From: Yamagishiella unicocca
Lineage: Eukaryota > Chlorophyta > Chlorophyceae > Chlamydomonadales > Volvocaceae
Reading direction: 5' to 3'
DNA length: 64,000 bases
NCBI GenBank assembly: GCA_003116995.1
Contig: BDSL01000025.1
Location: 310,001-374,000, forward strand
The notes under the pieces were generated by a model. It made no database searches and was not told the origin of the DNA. It saw nothing but the letters and a program-made list of their open reading frames with translations. Each line of letters opens with the position of its first letter. Position 1 is the first letter of the stretch. Below are positions 35,271 through 46,064 of the stretch, one piece after another. The position numbers were made by a program, and so were the translations under genes.

Positions 35271-36404
35271 GGTGGAAGGAGCGAATAGAAACGGTGATTA
35301 AATCATTGTGATTGCTGCAATAATGCAGGCAAAGTGATCATCGGAGTCTATACTTTTTCAGTGGTCGGTGTCCATGGCGGCATGCCAGTACAATACAGTG
35401 GCCCATGCGTTTGCGCAAAGTAATAGGAATGGATTAAATACATACTCTCTTACTTCTTCGCATATGCAAATTGCATGTAATAACCCAAAGCGACTATAAT
35501 TTTTTCCAATACGGTCACTAATCCTCCTGAAAGCCTGCTTAAACTGCTGCTAACTAGGACTGGTAATGGTCCTACCATTGAGAGCAAGGAGCACACTGTC
35601 CCACCGCAAAGAGTAGTAGATAGTGGCAGCAGCACAGCGTAGCAGCAGCACCCACCGGCAGGATGCCGCTTTTGGGTGGGGAAGTAAATCGACATGTCGG
35701 TAAGTAAATCTAGCAGCCTTTCAGGCAGGTCTACTTTGGTCGCGGTCGCTGTGGTATCCCTACCGTGCGCATTTGTGCGCACGCTGCCCGTTCGTACAGC
35801 GGCCTACCGTCCGTCGAGCCCTGTATGTGCTGCATTTAGAGCTCCCAGATGCGGCGGGCTTGTCGGCTGCTGCGCCGCTGCCCCACTGAGGCTATCCAAC
35901 AGCCTGGCCCCGACCCTCTTACACTCCTCGCACACCAACCCGCCGATCCGTCACAACACAAGCCCACAGCCTCGATCCCCAATGCACTGCTCAGCAACCC
36001 ACCTTTGCTGAAATCCTAGTCTTTGATGGATTACAAACGGCGCGTGCTGGTCGTCAGCGCTGACCCGGGCAGCCCACCGTCACTAGCGCCGAGCGCGCCT
36101 ACACTGTGTATGGCTTTGAGCGGGTAGCACATTAACCCAGACGGGTGCTGGGTGCTCCGACCCAGTTGGGTGCTCAGCCATCACATACCACCGCACCGCA
36201 CTGCCCGCACCACACCAGCACCTGGCTCACATGGCAGTCCGTACGATCGACCAGCTTCACAAGGGGTGCCGCCCTCGCCCCGCTGCTGGCCGCTCGTGCC
36301 CCTGCCCCGGCCCCTGCACCATAAGCTTGCACGCAAACACCGTTTCCCCTGTAACCACCATGCTCCCGTACACGCCGTCCTTCTCCCCCGAACCTCTGCC
36401 GCAG
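35271..36404. promoter_or_regulatory. Divergent intergenic region, IF-2 and an unrecognised gene
   Basis: This should hold promoters for IF-2 (minus) and the gene at 36405 onward (plus), and the missing first exon of the latter. No TATA-like box is clear. The ATG at 36231 (MAVRTIDQLHK) and one at 35694 followed at once by GTAAGT are candidate first exons, but neither gives a clean phase-1 donor. Confidence 0.35.
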
Positions 36405-38115
36405 GTCTTGAGAAGTACAAGATCGTGCACCACGACTTCAACCACTTCACCTTGGGCCCGGGCAGCAAGGGCAAGCCGGCGACCAAGATGGCCTTCACGC
36501 TTGTGGATCGCGAGGAGGAGCTGCACCCCTCCTTCAACGTGCTGCTGGTACGCACGCAGAAGCCCACAGTGCTGCGGATGCCGCTGGTGCGCCTCTTCCT
36601 GGACACGTGGACGGAGACGGTGGAGCTGGTGCGGCCGGTCTTCAGGTTCGGCATTCCGGAGTCGTCGCTGCGGGACAAGTGCAAGTACTGGCGGTGAGGG
36701 GGGGGTGAGGCGGGGGGCAGGGGGCGGGGAGCAGGGGCAGGGGAGGTCGTGGGTCCCTGCCTCGCTCCTGGGCGAGTGTGTGAATGTGGATGCGGGTGTT
36801 GCTGTGGGGGGGGGTGAAGGCGTGAGGGGGGTGCTGCTGGGCGACATGCAAGCACTGGCGGTAGGTCAGGACGGGGGAACGGAAGGGACACACCGCTAGG
36901 AGGGAGCCGGGGGGTGAGTGAGGCAACGAGGGTGGTGCTTTAGCTGGTTTATGTGGTGGGGTTGCAAGCACTTGCACCAGTTGCAAGTACTTGCGGGCAT
37001 TGGAGCCACGGCGGGGAGGGAACATGGGTTGGGAAAGGACAGGCAGATGGGGGGGTTGAAACCCTGCCTGACTGGCCGGCGTGGAGGTGCACCCATCTGC
37101 GCTGCGTCCCTCGCTTCATCAGCAGTCGCGTGGGGCAGTGCCGCCCGGGGCGCCCTGCGGTTCCCCTTTCCACATACACCTACTGATTGCACCGCACCTA
37201 CTGATTGCACCGCACACCGGCTAATCTGCACCACCAGCCAAGCTGCCGTTACCTCGGCCCTCCGCACCCCTCCGCACCCCTCCACACCCCTCCGCACCCC
37301 TCCACACCCCTCCGCACCCCTCCGCGCCTCCTTCCTGCTGCCCCAGGGAAGACGGCAGTTCGATTCCCACAACCCCCAGCCTTCAGACGCAGCGCCTCAT
37401 GAAGGCCATCAGCAACGAGGGCTTCGGCTACAGCCGCCTGCACGCGGACACGGGGAAGGGTGGCGACGGCCACGACATGAAGGCCGGCGGACAGGCACAC
37501 GGACACGGGGGCAAGCACCACCTGACGCCGTTCCAGGTCAAGGAGGAGGTGAGGCCGCTACTGTGCCAGCCAGTGGCCCAACGGGCGGGTGGCGGTATGT
37601 GCGGAGGCGGCCTTCCGGATAGGCACGTGCTCCACCCTGGAGCCCCTCCAGGTATCCATGATACGGTCCACCATCGCTCCGCGCTGCGCTCCGCGCTGTG
37701 CTGCGCTGCGCGCTCCGTGCTGCGCTCCGTGCTGCGCTTCGCACCACCAGCCAACCAGCCAGCCAGGCGGCTACGTGTAGGCGCCACGGGCTAGGCCAAC
37801 CCCGGGCGGTGTGGACCACACCACCTGCAGCTCGCCTCGCTCCAGAGTGATGGTTCCCTCGCGGCTTCCCGCGTTGTGACACGACTGCATGGGCGGGCCG
37901 GGTTTGCATTCAAGAGATCCCCGCCCCCCCCCCCGCTGGCCGACGACCATTCGCCAACTATCCTCTCCCTGTCACGTAAACGGTTTTAATGCCATCCCCC
38001 GCTGGCCCCCCTGCAGTTCGTGGAGGCTGTGACGCCTTTGGTGGTGTTCGGCCTCAACGTGGCGGCCTGGTGCTACTTGGGGAGCTCCGCAAACAAGCCG
38101 GCGCCGGGGATATGA
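36405..38115 (+). CDS. Unrecognised protein with a C-terminal membrane span
   Basis: Three exons join in frame: 36405-36693, 37347-37548 and 38017-38115 (stop TGA 38113). The first listed exon begins in phase 1 after CCGCAG, so at least one upstream exon is missing from this call. It encodes KYKIVHHDFNHFTLGPG, VDREEELHPSFNVLLV and LDTWTETVELVRPVFRFG. The second encodes a polar His- and Gly-rich linker (GHDMKAGGQAHGHGGKHH). The third encodes VTPLVVFGLNVAAWCYLG, a likely single membrane span close to the C-terminus. A short tail-anchored-like subunit of an organelle complex is one possibility, but I do not recognise the family. GTGAGG donors and pyrimidine-rich acceptors support the splicing. 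Confidence 0.6.
37255..37328. repeat. 11-bp tandem repeat in an intron
   Basis: CACCCCTCCGC/CACCCCTCCAC units repeat about seven times, just upstream of the acceptor at 37346. Confidence 0.7.
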
Positions 38116-39981
38116 AGGCAGCAGGAGGTAGGGGCGGACGAGCCGTGTACCGCATGTCTGCAGCAACACCGCCGCGTGCAGCGGCGGCAGCGGCGGCGTG
38201 AGCAGCACAAGAGGCGGCAGTGGCGGCAACGGCGGCATGAGCAGCGGAGCCAGCGGTGGCAACAGCAGCAAGACTGGCAGCGCCGGCAGCAACACCGGCG
38301 ACAGCGGCACGAGCAGCAGCAGCAACACCGGCGTCTGCAAGGAAGGAATTCTGCTGCTCGCTTTCCTGCATTTCTGGGATGCTGCCTGTGGTGGCACGGG
38401 GGATCAGAGGGCGCTTGGGCTCGATCGTGTGACTCGCTGGACTTCTGGGGAGGGGATTTATTTACGGGAGGTAGGGCGCCCTAGCTGAGCAGAGTTAATT
38501 AGTAACGTAATGACGGACTGCTGGTGGTCTGGCGGGCAGGACGCAAGCGACGGCTGTCGCGGTGGCGGTGGTGGCATGAGGGCATGAGGCAGCACGCAGA
38601 AGCACCGAGGGGCCATACATATAGTGCTTGAGCAGCCGTCCAGGACCACTGGATCGGCCTGGCATTGAAGTGATGCTGGCGATTTTTCCGAAGGATGTAC
38701 ATGGCGGCATCAGCGAGTGGTGTTGGCCACAGCAAGTGACGATCAGCGATCGTCCTGCACAAGTTAGGGCTGTTGAACGTGAACACGCCTTGGCTGGTGT
38801 GTATTGGGGCCGTGCTGAGGTTTTTGGGCGTTTGATATTTGTCCGGCTGCTGTAATCCACGGTCGGCTTTGATGAGTTGCGCGGACAGGCGCGACACGGC
38901 AGCCCCCTTGACAGCTCGACTCTCCTTCACAGCAAGTTTAAGCATCCTGACATTGCAGGCAAGTATGCACGGGGCCAAGTTAATACGTTTGTTACATGTA
39001 AGGTTCGAAACATGAGCGATGCTCTTTCCTTACATGGTGCGAAGAAAGAATTAAAGCTGTGGGTGGGAGTGGGTGGAGGTGACGGCCCGGGGCGGGCGTG
39101 TCCCCGGGCCTGTCCCCGCCCGTGCTCTGCATGTGGGCGCCCCCAGCCCAGGACAGCATGTCACTTCCTTTGCATTTCGGCCAATGGCGCAACCCGGCCT
39201 CAGCACACGATGCCCGAGGAGTGGGCTGCGGCTGTCAATCGTATCTAGTGTTGAAGTAATTCTTGGGCAATGACTCGCTGCTTGTTACATAGGTATCCTG
39301 AATGGCTGGAAGTGGTCCATGGTGCCTTCCCTGGAGCACGTTCGGGAGCGCACCTAGGCTCGCTGCCTGGAATGCCCAGGCCACGGAGTTTGTCGCAACA
39401 AACGTAGTCTTGAAGTCACGGCTCTGTATCAGTGCTGTAAGATTGAAGCGCACCTCCGCCAATATCTCACTAGCATCGCACAACAAGCACGTCGCGGTGT
39501 GCTGATCACTCAGCCGTCTCCGGCATCCTTTTGAGGCAACGCACGCGGGTCGTTGCCGTGCCCGGCAGCCAGGCGGGCTCCGGGGCAAACACAGTCTTCG
39601 GTTGTCTCACCCGTCCTGCACAGCACGTTGTGTGTCGGGACAAGCCCGCGACAGGCCGGCGCGCGCGGATGCTGTCACCTGTCAGCAGTGAGCATGGTGG
39701 GGAATGGCTGGACGCATCAACTACCTTGCTCGTCGGTCACCACACAATTTATTGTTACGACTCGTGCCCTCGGCACCTAATCAAAACGGAAAACGTGAAT
39801 ATGTACTCGGCAAGCCGTTATAATGCCCCCCTACCTACCACTTAGATGCGTGCATGGCATTGATCGCGTCGGTCCACTTAGATGCGTGCATGGCATTGAT
39901 CGCGTCAATCCGCAATCGACTCACCGCCACCACCACCACCACCACCAACATGCCAGCGTTTGTAATTATGATATTTAGTAT
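38116..39981. other. Intergenic DNA between convergent genes
   Basis: No gene is established. Low-complexity GCAGCGGCGGCA sequence runs from about 38165 to 38340. TGTAA at 38851 is a candidate poly(A) signal for the upstream plus gene. A 36-bp direct duplication (CTTAGATGCGTGCATGGCAT...) lies at about 39841-39912. Confidence 0.4.
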
Positions 39982-39986
39982 TTACA
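39982..39986 (-). terminator. Candidate poly(A) signal TGTAA for the quinone oxidoreductase
   Basis: TGTAA on minus lies about 208 bp after the stop codon, a typical distance for chlorophycean genes. Confidence 0.45.
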
Positions 39987-40193
39987 CCTTCCACGCCCTG
40001 GCTCAGGTTCGCAAGAACGACGCCTCATGGGACCGGCTAGCTGGGAGCTGTGGTCACACCGTCATTCATCGCCCAGACCAATCACCAGGCACCAGCCCAT
40101 CATCATCTGTGATCGTCGACAATATCACCCGCTGCACCTCTCCTCCTGCCAAGAATTTGGTTTCTACCCTCCTGCCTGGCAGGCTAGCGCTAG

Positions 40194-43100
40194 CTAAGGA
40201 GCCACAGTGATGACGATCTTGCCGCGCGTCTTGCTCTGTTCTGCGTACGCGTGGGCCTCGGCCACCTGCTCCAGCGACACCCGCCTCTCGATGTGCACCT
40301 TGACCTTGCCCTCTGAGACCAGTTGTCCCAGCTGCGGGGAGCAGACCGAGGGGACGAGAGAGGGAAAGAGATGAGCAGGAATGCATGAGAAGCGTGTGGG
40401 TTGATGTGGGTCGTGCTACATTACATCTCCGACAACCGCGCTGTAGGACGTACGGTAACTCGACCGGACTCCACATCAGCACCTGCCTAGCTTACCGGTA
40501 CTATTCCTGTAACCCACGCCCTGATGTGTCAACCGAGCAGCCGCCGACTCACTCGCCTGCCTCTGCCGCGCAACGTACAAATTTTCCTAGCTTTAGTTGC
40601 TGCATGTGCTTTGCGGGTGAGGCTGCACGCTGTCGGGTACTTCGCTCTTGTCGCGTTTCCCGTGCGCCCCCACGGCGCGCGGCGGCGCGGCGGTCCCACG
40701 CACCAACAGGTAGGACCATTCGCTATCCAGCATATGGTACACTCTGCTCGTCACAACGGTAACCGTCTGTGAGAGGGTCAGGGACTGGGATCGCCTGCGT
40801 GGGTCCCATCCGTTCGGCATCTGCGTTCGATCTCGGCCCGCACTTTGTTTCCTTGGGTTCCTGCATCCGCCCCTTCCATTACGACATCCTGCCTCTAACT
40901 TTGCTTTCGAGCGAGGGACTTTGGGCTGGGATCCGCGCCTCGTCCTCCGACCGATCAAGTTCTCCGGCACGCACACTCCACACACGCAGGTTCCATGCTC
41001 ATCGCATCCCAGCCGACCTGATATGATGCCTCGTGTGGTGATCAGCGCGCGTTTCTATGTCCGCCACACCCACCTGCTCGAGGCCCTTGTCAGTCTTGAG
41101 CTCCTGCAGCACGGTGTCGTACTTGGGACAGAGCCCCAGCGCAGCACACAGCTTCAGCTTCATGACACGCCACATGATCGTGAGCACCAGCCTGCCGCCA
41201 CTCTTCCTGACAGCCCGGCGATAAACAAGCAAGCAAGCGGCGCCAAGTAAGCAACTGGCCGTGGCAACGAGCAGCGAGCGCCCAGCCACGAAATCGAGTA
41301 AGGCAGGGCGGGAAATGTAGGTGTGGAGACGAAACCATCGCAGGAGGCCGCCGAAATGCCGTCGCACTTTGACGTAACGCACCAGCAGCACGACAAAAGT
41401 TCATAACATCGGAGAAAACCAAACCACGCAGCACCTATCACCGAATGTAGGTATGGCTTCTTCGTAGCGGGAGGAATAAGCGGCGGGGCGCCATGCTAAT
41501 TTGTGCTCTACGGGGCTAGCAGGCCACCCGGCTGCTGCTGCTGCTGCTGCTGCTGCCTAGCTCGCTCCCAGGTCCAAGACGGTGTGTACATACGGCCCCG
41601 GACGTCTGCCCCGGCTCACCCCTCGACCATCTGGTCCCATGACACTGCCGCCATCCTGCCATCCTTCTTGAGCACCGTCCAGCTGCGCGGCTCCGCCCCC
41701 ACCAGGTCGACCACCAGGTCGTACGGCTCCCCGGCCACCGCCTCGAGCTTATCCTGTAGCAGTCAGCCGGGACGTACGCGTGCACAGCGTGGTTTGCACT
41801 CAACCAACGTTTGCCTTGCTAATACTACACGATCACGGTGCGTGAATAAATACAAGGCAAAGAACAAAGGAAGGCGGAGTTCACCCCTGAGCCGCCAGCA
41901 GTGATATAGCGCCCGGCTGAAGTAAGGCAGCTCATCAATGATGCCTCATCACCGCCGCCCCCGCCGCTGCACCGACCTTGTTGTAGTCGATGGCCAGGTC
42001 GGCCCCCAGCTCCTTTGTGACGAAGTCGACGTTGCGGGCGCTGCAGGTGGTGGCTACATATGCGCCCTGGCCCTTGGCAATCTGCATGATGATGGCGGCG
42101 AGCGCGAATAAAGGCGCTGCGGATAGGGGCGTGTTTTTCGGACACATAATACGTGTCCACCCACTCACCTTAATTTTTAGACACACACATATATGTCCAA
42201 CACACACATATATGTTCACCCACCCACCCACGCTGGCTAGACGAAGTAAGGTTGCGGTGCAAAACCCTAAGAAGAAGCGACGCACCTGCACCGCAAAGTG
42301 CCCGATGCCGCCCGCCCCCGCGTGCACTAGCACTCGTTTGCCCTGCAGGGGCATGGAAGGCGCCAGGGCCTGCCAGGCCGTCATGCCAGCAATCGGAATC
42401 GCCGCCGCTTGCTCGAAGGTGACGCCCTCCGGTATGCAGACCAGCCTCTCCTCCTTGGCACTCACGAACCCGGCGTAGGTGCCTGCGTCGATGTTACAAG
42501 GAGGGCAAAAGCAAGCGATGCAACACATTCAACCAGCAGCGAGCATCAGGTCCATACGCAGAGAGGAAAATAAAGGGGTGGCGTGGCATAAGTTGGCAAA
42601 GAAATAAAAAAGCCGTTAGTGGTTGATCAGCGCCGTACGAGACGCGAGCGAGTGGTGACCCACCATCAAGATGAAACAGGCAGACGTGGAATGCTGGCCG
42701 AGGAATATCCCCCACCCAGCCACACACTCCAGTCCTTTCCCATGCTACCCCCTTCAGGCCCGGTGCTCGGTGCCGCTCACCCCAGGGGTCGGAAAGCACC
42801 TGGCCAGTGCACCCGAACACGCGGTCCCCGACCTTGAACTGCGCGGGGGGTAGGCCCGGTGTGGCGGGAGAAGACTCGGTTACAAGACATTGGAAGCGGG
42901 CATTGGGCCCGGGGGGGGGGGGGCAGCAGGTAAGCGGGCTGCTCGACGCGTACCAGAAGGGCACACATGTGTGTATGTGGGTTTATGTGTGTATGGTGGT
43001 GGCTGCTGGCTCCGGCAGCCATCCTGATGGCGCTGCCCCCTGACGATGCAACATCCGATCCGCGTCCGTGCAGTGGCAGCACTGTGTGTACGACAGGAAT

Positions 43101-43834
43101 TCGCGGCACATGGTCGTACCTTGCTGGTGGGGTCCGCCTGCTCTACCACACCCGCCACGTCGCAGCCCAGGATCTGGGGGGGAGGGGGAGACGGCAACCC
43201 GGTTGGTATGTTGGGTTTCAGTGGCGGGCACGCAGGCAGCCGGAGGTAGGTGTGAGAGCTGCCCGGCCGGGGCGCTGATGTACGCCGCACCAAGGCAGAA
43301 GGCACCCGCAGCTGACAGGACGGATCTGGGGGGGGAGGGCTAAGGTGCATGTATGGTGGTGGTCGTTGGCTGAGCGCACGCGTCGTGGGAGCGTGTTTGA
43401 AACAACACATGCGTGCGAGTGTGGAAAGTAACTGATAGACAGTGCCGGTACATGGAATTGTGTGCAAGCTTACTTGCACCGCACGCACGCGCGCATTTCA
43501 GCAGGCCCTGGTACGGGCCCACCCGGGGTACCGCCCGGCTCATGGCGCACCTGGGGGATGGTGATCATGCCCTTGAGCAGTGAGCCCTGCGCAAGGAGCG
43601 ATAGCGGGGGGAAGAAGCTGCGTCATCCTCAGGCGCGGTCCAAGTTAACCGAGCGGGCCCAGCGGGTTTCGCCGTCAAACCTGCCTGCCTGACGCGCCAT
43701 TCCCCCGGGTTGATGCTCGAGGCGTGCACCGCGATCAGGACCTCGCCGGGCTTCCGCACAGGCTTCGGGTGGTCCGTGCGGTACTCGAGGGCCTGCGCTG
43801 CCGCGCCGAAGCCGATGAGCACAACGGCCTTCAT
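40194..43834 (-). CDS. NADPH:quinone oxidoreductase, zeta-crystallin-like (MDR family)
   Basis: It probably reduces quinones or related enones with NAD(P)H. Nine exons: 43834-43685, 43586-43551, 43173-43120, 42838-42781, 42482-42286, 42081-41977, 41753-41620, 41206-41074, 40331-40194. They join in frame to 334 residues, normal for the family. The start MKAVVLIGFG begins the GroES-like domain (VLIAVHASSINPGEWRVRQ, ILGCDVAGVV, GDRVFG). The nucleotide-binding Rossmann motif AGAGGIG is at about 154-160, followed by DFVTKELGADLAIDY and LVVDLVGA. The C-terminus (GKVKVHIERRVSLEQVAEAH, RGKIVITV) is also typical. Structural zinc ligands of alcohol dehydrogenases are absent, as expected for this branch. 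Intron 1 appears to use a GC-AG boundary. No clear targeting peptide. Confidence 0.92.
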
Positions 43835-45078
43835 CCAGCAGCTCCGTGAACACAAGGCCTGATGCCTAACGCAGGTCTTGCTGTTCTGTAAAACGGTAGT
43901 TTCACCCTGGCCTCCGGAATGACGTTGGTGATGCTCACCAATGCAAGCACGGATACAGGAGGCTCCTCCCAATTTATACAGCCCACAAACTGTGGCGAAC
44001 CAGCGCGACAATTTCTAAGTTGTTGGCAGAGGAACTGTACTGTTATTGGGTCAATGTCCTATGATAAGTGAAGTAGCTGTTCGGACCGCCAATGGGAACT
44101 TCAATAGGAGAGGCAAGATGACGCGATTGCGTAGGGTGGTTAATTTACGCACGTTCTCAGATACCTGCAATTACCTAACGATTCGTTGTACGATTTTCAG
44201 TAGTTGCCCTGGCCATCTAGGGTCGGCCTGGCTGGGGGAATGTGCCAGTGATCTGCCGTGTGCGACGGGTAGAAATATGTCGCGAGGGCTAAAGCTCGTT
44301 GAGCACCTTGCGTGCGAGACCGTCAGCGCGCGTCCAGCAATGCCGCATGAGGCTGGCGACCTCTTGACGCTAATGGCCACAGCGCTCCTGGACACGTCGC
44401 GCGTCGAGTTAAGGACTGAGAACCGAGAAGTGGAATAACAAATACCGCAGCCAGCTGGTCTTAAAGTCGCCGCGCAGCGGCGTCTGGCCACACAAGTTCC
44501 TCCCGTATGGGAGGTCATTGAGCATGAGCATGTTACAGACGTAGGGCCTTCCCAGGTCCTGTCCATATTCCCACGAACCGTTCGGTCAGGAGGCGCTTCT
44601 AGAGCAAGGAGGTCATTACTCGTCAATGCCGTACACCGTCAGGCGGCCCCCGAAGTCCCGAAGCACACGCGTCCTCTTCAGCGCGGCTTGCTCGCAGTAC
44701 GACAACGGCACCCGCATCCTTACTCCTACTGTTCTCATCTCCTAACCGAGACCCAGGCTGCCCATACTAGCGCCTGGGACCCCGACAGAGGGGGGTGCAG
44801 TACTCGAAGTCGAGCCGCAGGCCTACGCTGGGGACGACCCAGCGACCCGCCCTCGAACGCCACCGCCTGCGTACTGGAAAGCAAGGTGGTCACCCGTGTA
44901 CCTTGTACCGGGCGCCATGTACCGTGAACCGTTCCCTCCAACACCGTACATGCGCAATCCGACGCCACACGTGTGTACGTGACGCGGGCATGCGCACCCC
45001 GCCCCCTGCCGCGCCAGGAACGCATCTGCGGCATCTCCCCCGCAAGTATTTAAAAAAGGTGGCGAGGCCGCACCGCCC

Positions 45079-45165
45079 GTCCAGGTAGGCCCGCCCGTCC
45101 AGGTAGGCCCGCCCGTCCAGGTAGGCCCGCCCGTCCAGGTAGGCCCGCCCGTCCAGATAGGCCTT
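45079..45165. repeat. 18-bp tandem repeat, five units
   Basis: GTCCAGGTAGGCCCGCCC occurs four times exactly and once with changes. Confidence 0.9.
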
Positions 45166-45363
45166 CCCACACACGCCCCACAATGACCCGCAGCCAGAGA
45201 GTTAGTTGCGGTAGCTGACCACCCCCCTCGCCGGGAATCACCACATCGTGTCACGAAGCGAGCTAGGCCTCGCCCCCCACCTCCCTACGGAGGCGGGATC
45301 TACCAGCCACCCGCGGCGAGCACCCCGCACGGCCCCTCCAGCGCAGAGCGATCAGGGTTGCAG

Positions 45364-45504
45364 GGTTTCGTTTACCCTTGCCTCCCAGCCAGGTTTCGTT
45401 TACCCTTGCCTCCCAGCCAGGTTTCGTTTACCCTTGCCTCCCAGCCAGGTTTCGTTTACCCTTGCCTCCCAGCCAGGTTTCGTTTACCCCCTGGCTCCCA
45501 GCCA
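45364..45504. repeat. 28-bp tandem repeat, five units
   Basis: The unit GGTTTCGTTTACCC..TTGCC..TCCCAGCCA occurs five times head to tail without spacers. The last copy is altered (CCCCCTGGC). Confidence 0.9.
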
Positions 45505-45846
45505 GGTCCTGGCCAGGTCAGCTCCAGGACGTCGATTCCGGTGACACCTACGCGCGCGCCTTGCTCTCGCCGCCTCCGTCGCAGCCGGCGGGTTCGGTTC
45601 CATACCCTCCCCCCCCAGTAACCAGGTGTCCGAAGTCTACCGCGCCAACTACACTTCCCACGTCGAGTAATCGTTTCGTTTTTGCAACCCCCACCTACCG
45701 GGGCCAGGGCCGCACCCCACCCGATCGACGGCCGCCTCCCCACAAACCACCGCAGGTGCCTGGCCGCCGCACACCGAAGCGAACAGCAGCGCCCTCCCTG
45801 CCGCCGTTGTCTCCGTACGACACCACCCGTCATAGTAAGCAAGCAG

Positions 45847-45851
45847 TTACA
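45847..45851 (-). terminator. Candidate poly(A) signal TGTAA for the DUF3593 gene
   Basis: TGTAA on minus is about 214 bp downstream of the stop codon at 46065. Confidence 0.45.
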
Positions 45852-46064
45852 CGCACGCTCGCGTGACCCGCCTGCTGCTGCTGCTGCTGCTGCTGGGCAA
45901 CAACGTCGTCCTTCGCGCCGCGCAGCCCCGACCTCGCGGCTCCGCACGCAGCAAGCACCCGCTCCAGCAAGCAACACGCCCCGCCCGTAAGTGTCCGAAG
46001 CGCCGAGATGCCAGCCCACCCGGCGAGGGTTTCCTGTCTACACGCTCCGCCGCGAGCAGGTGCT

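Larger units (their letters stand above)
43835..45846. other. Intergenic DNA, promoter side of the oxidoreductase
   Basis: No supported gene. Two short tandem arrays are listed separately. A repeat of intronic family B (GTGTCCGAAGTCTACCGCGC) lies at about 45627-45690 outside any recognised gene. Confidence 0.4.

Noticed and set aside
38868..39250. Plus-strand frame with SKFKHPDIAGKYARGQ after a CTTCACAG acceptor-like site
   Set aside because: No partner exon or family match; the rest of the frame is low quality, so not called.
44171..44626. Minus-strand frame of 151 codons
   Set aside because: No recognisable motif, no splice-supported neighbours and unremarkable composition.
45079..45504. 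Possible CRISPR array
   Set aside because: The 18-bp and 28-bp units are head to tail with no unique spacers, and the genome is eukaryotic.
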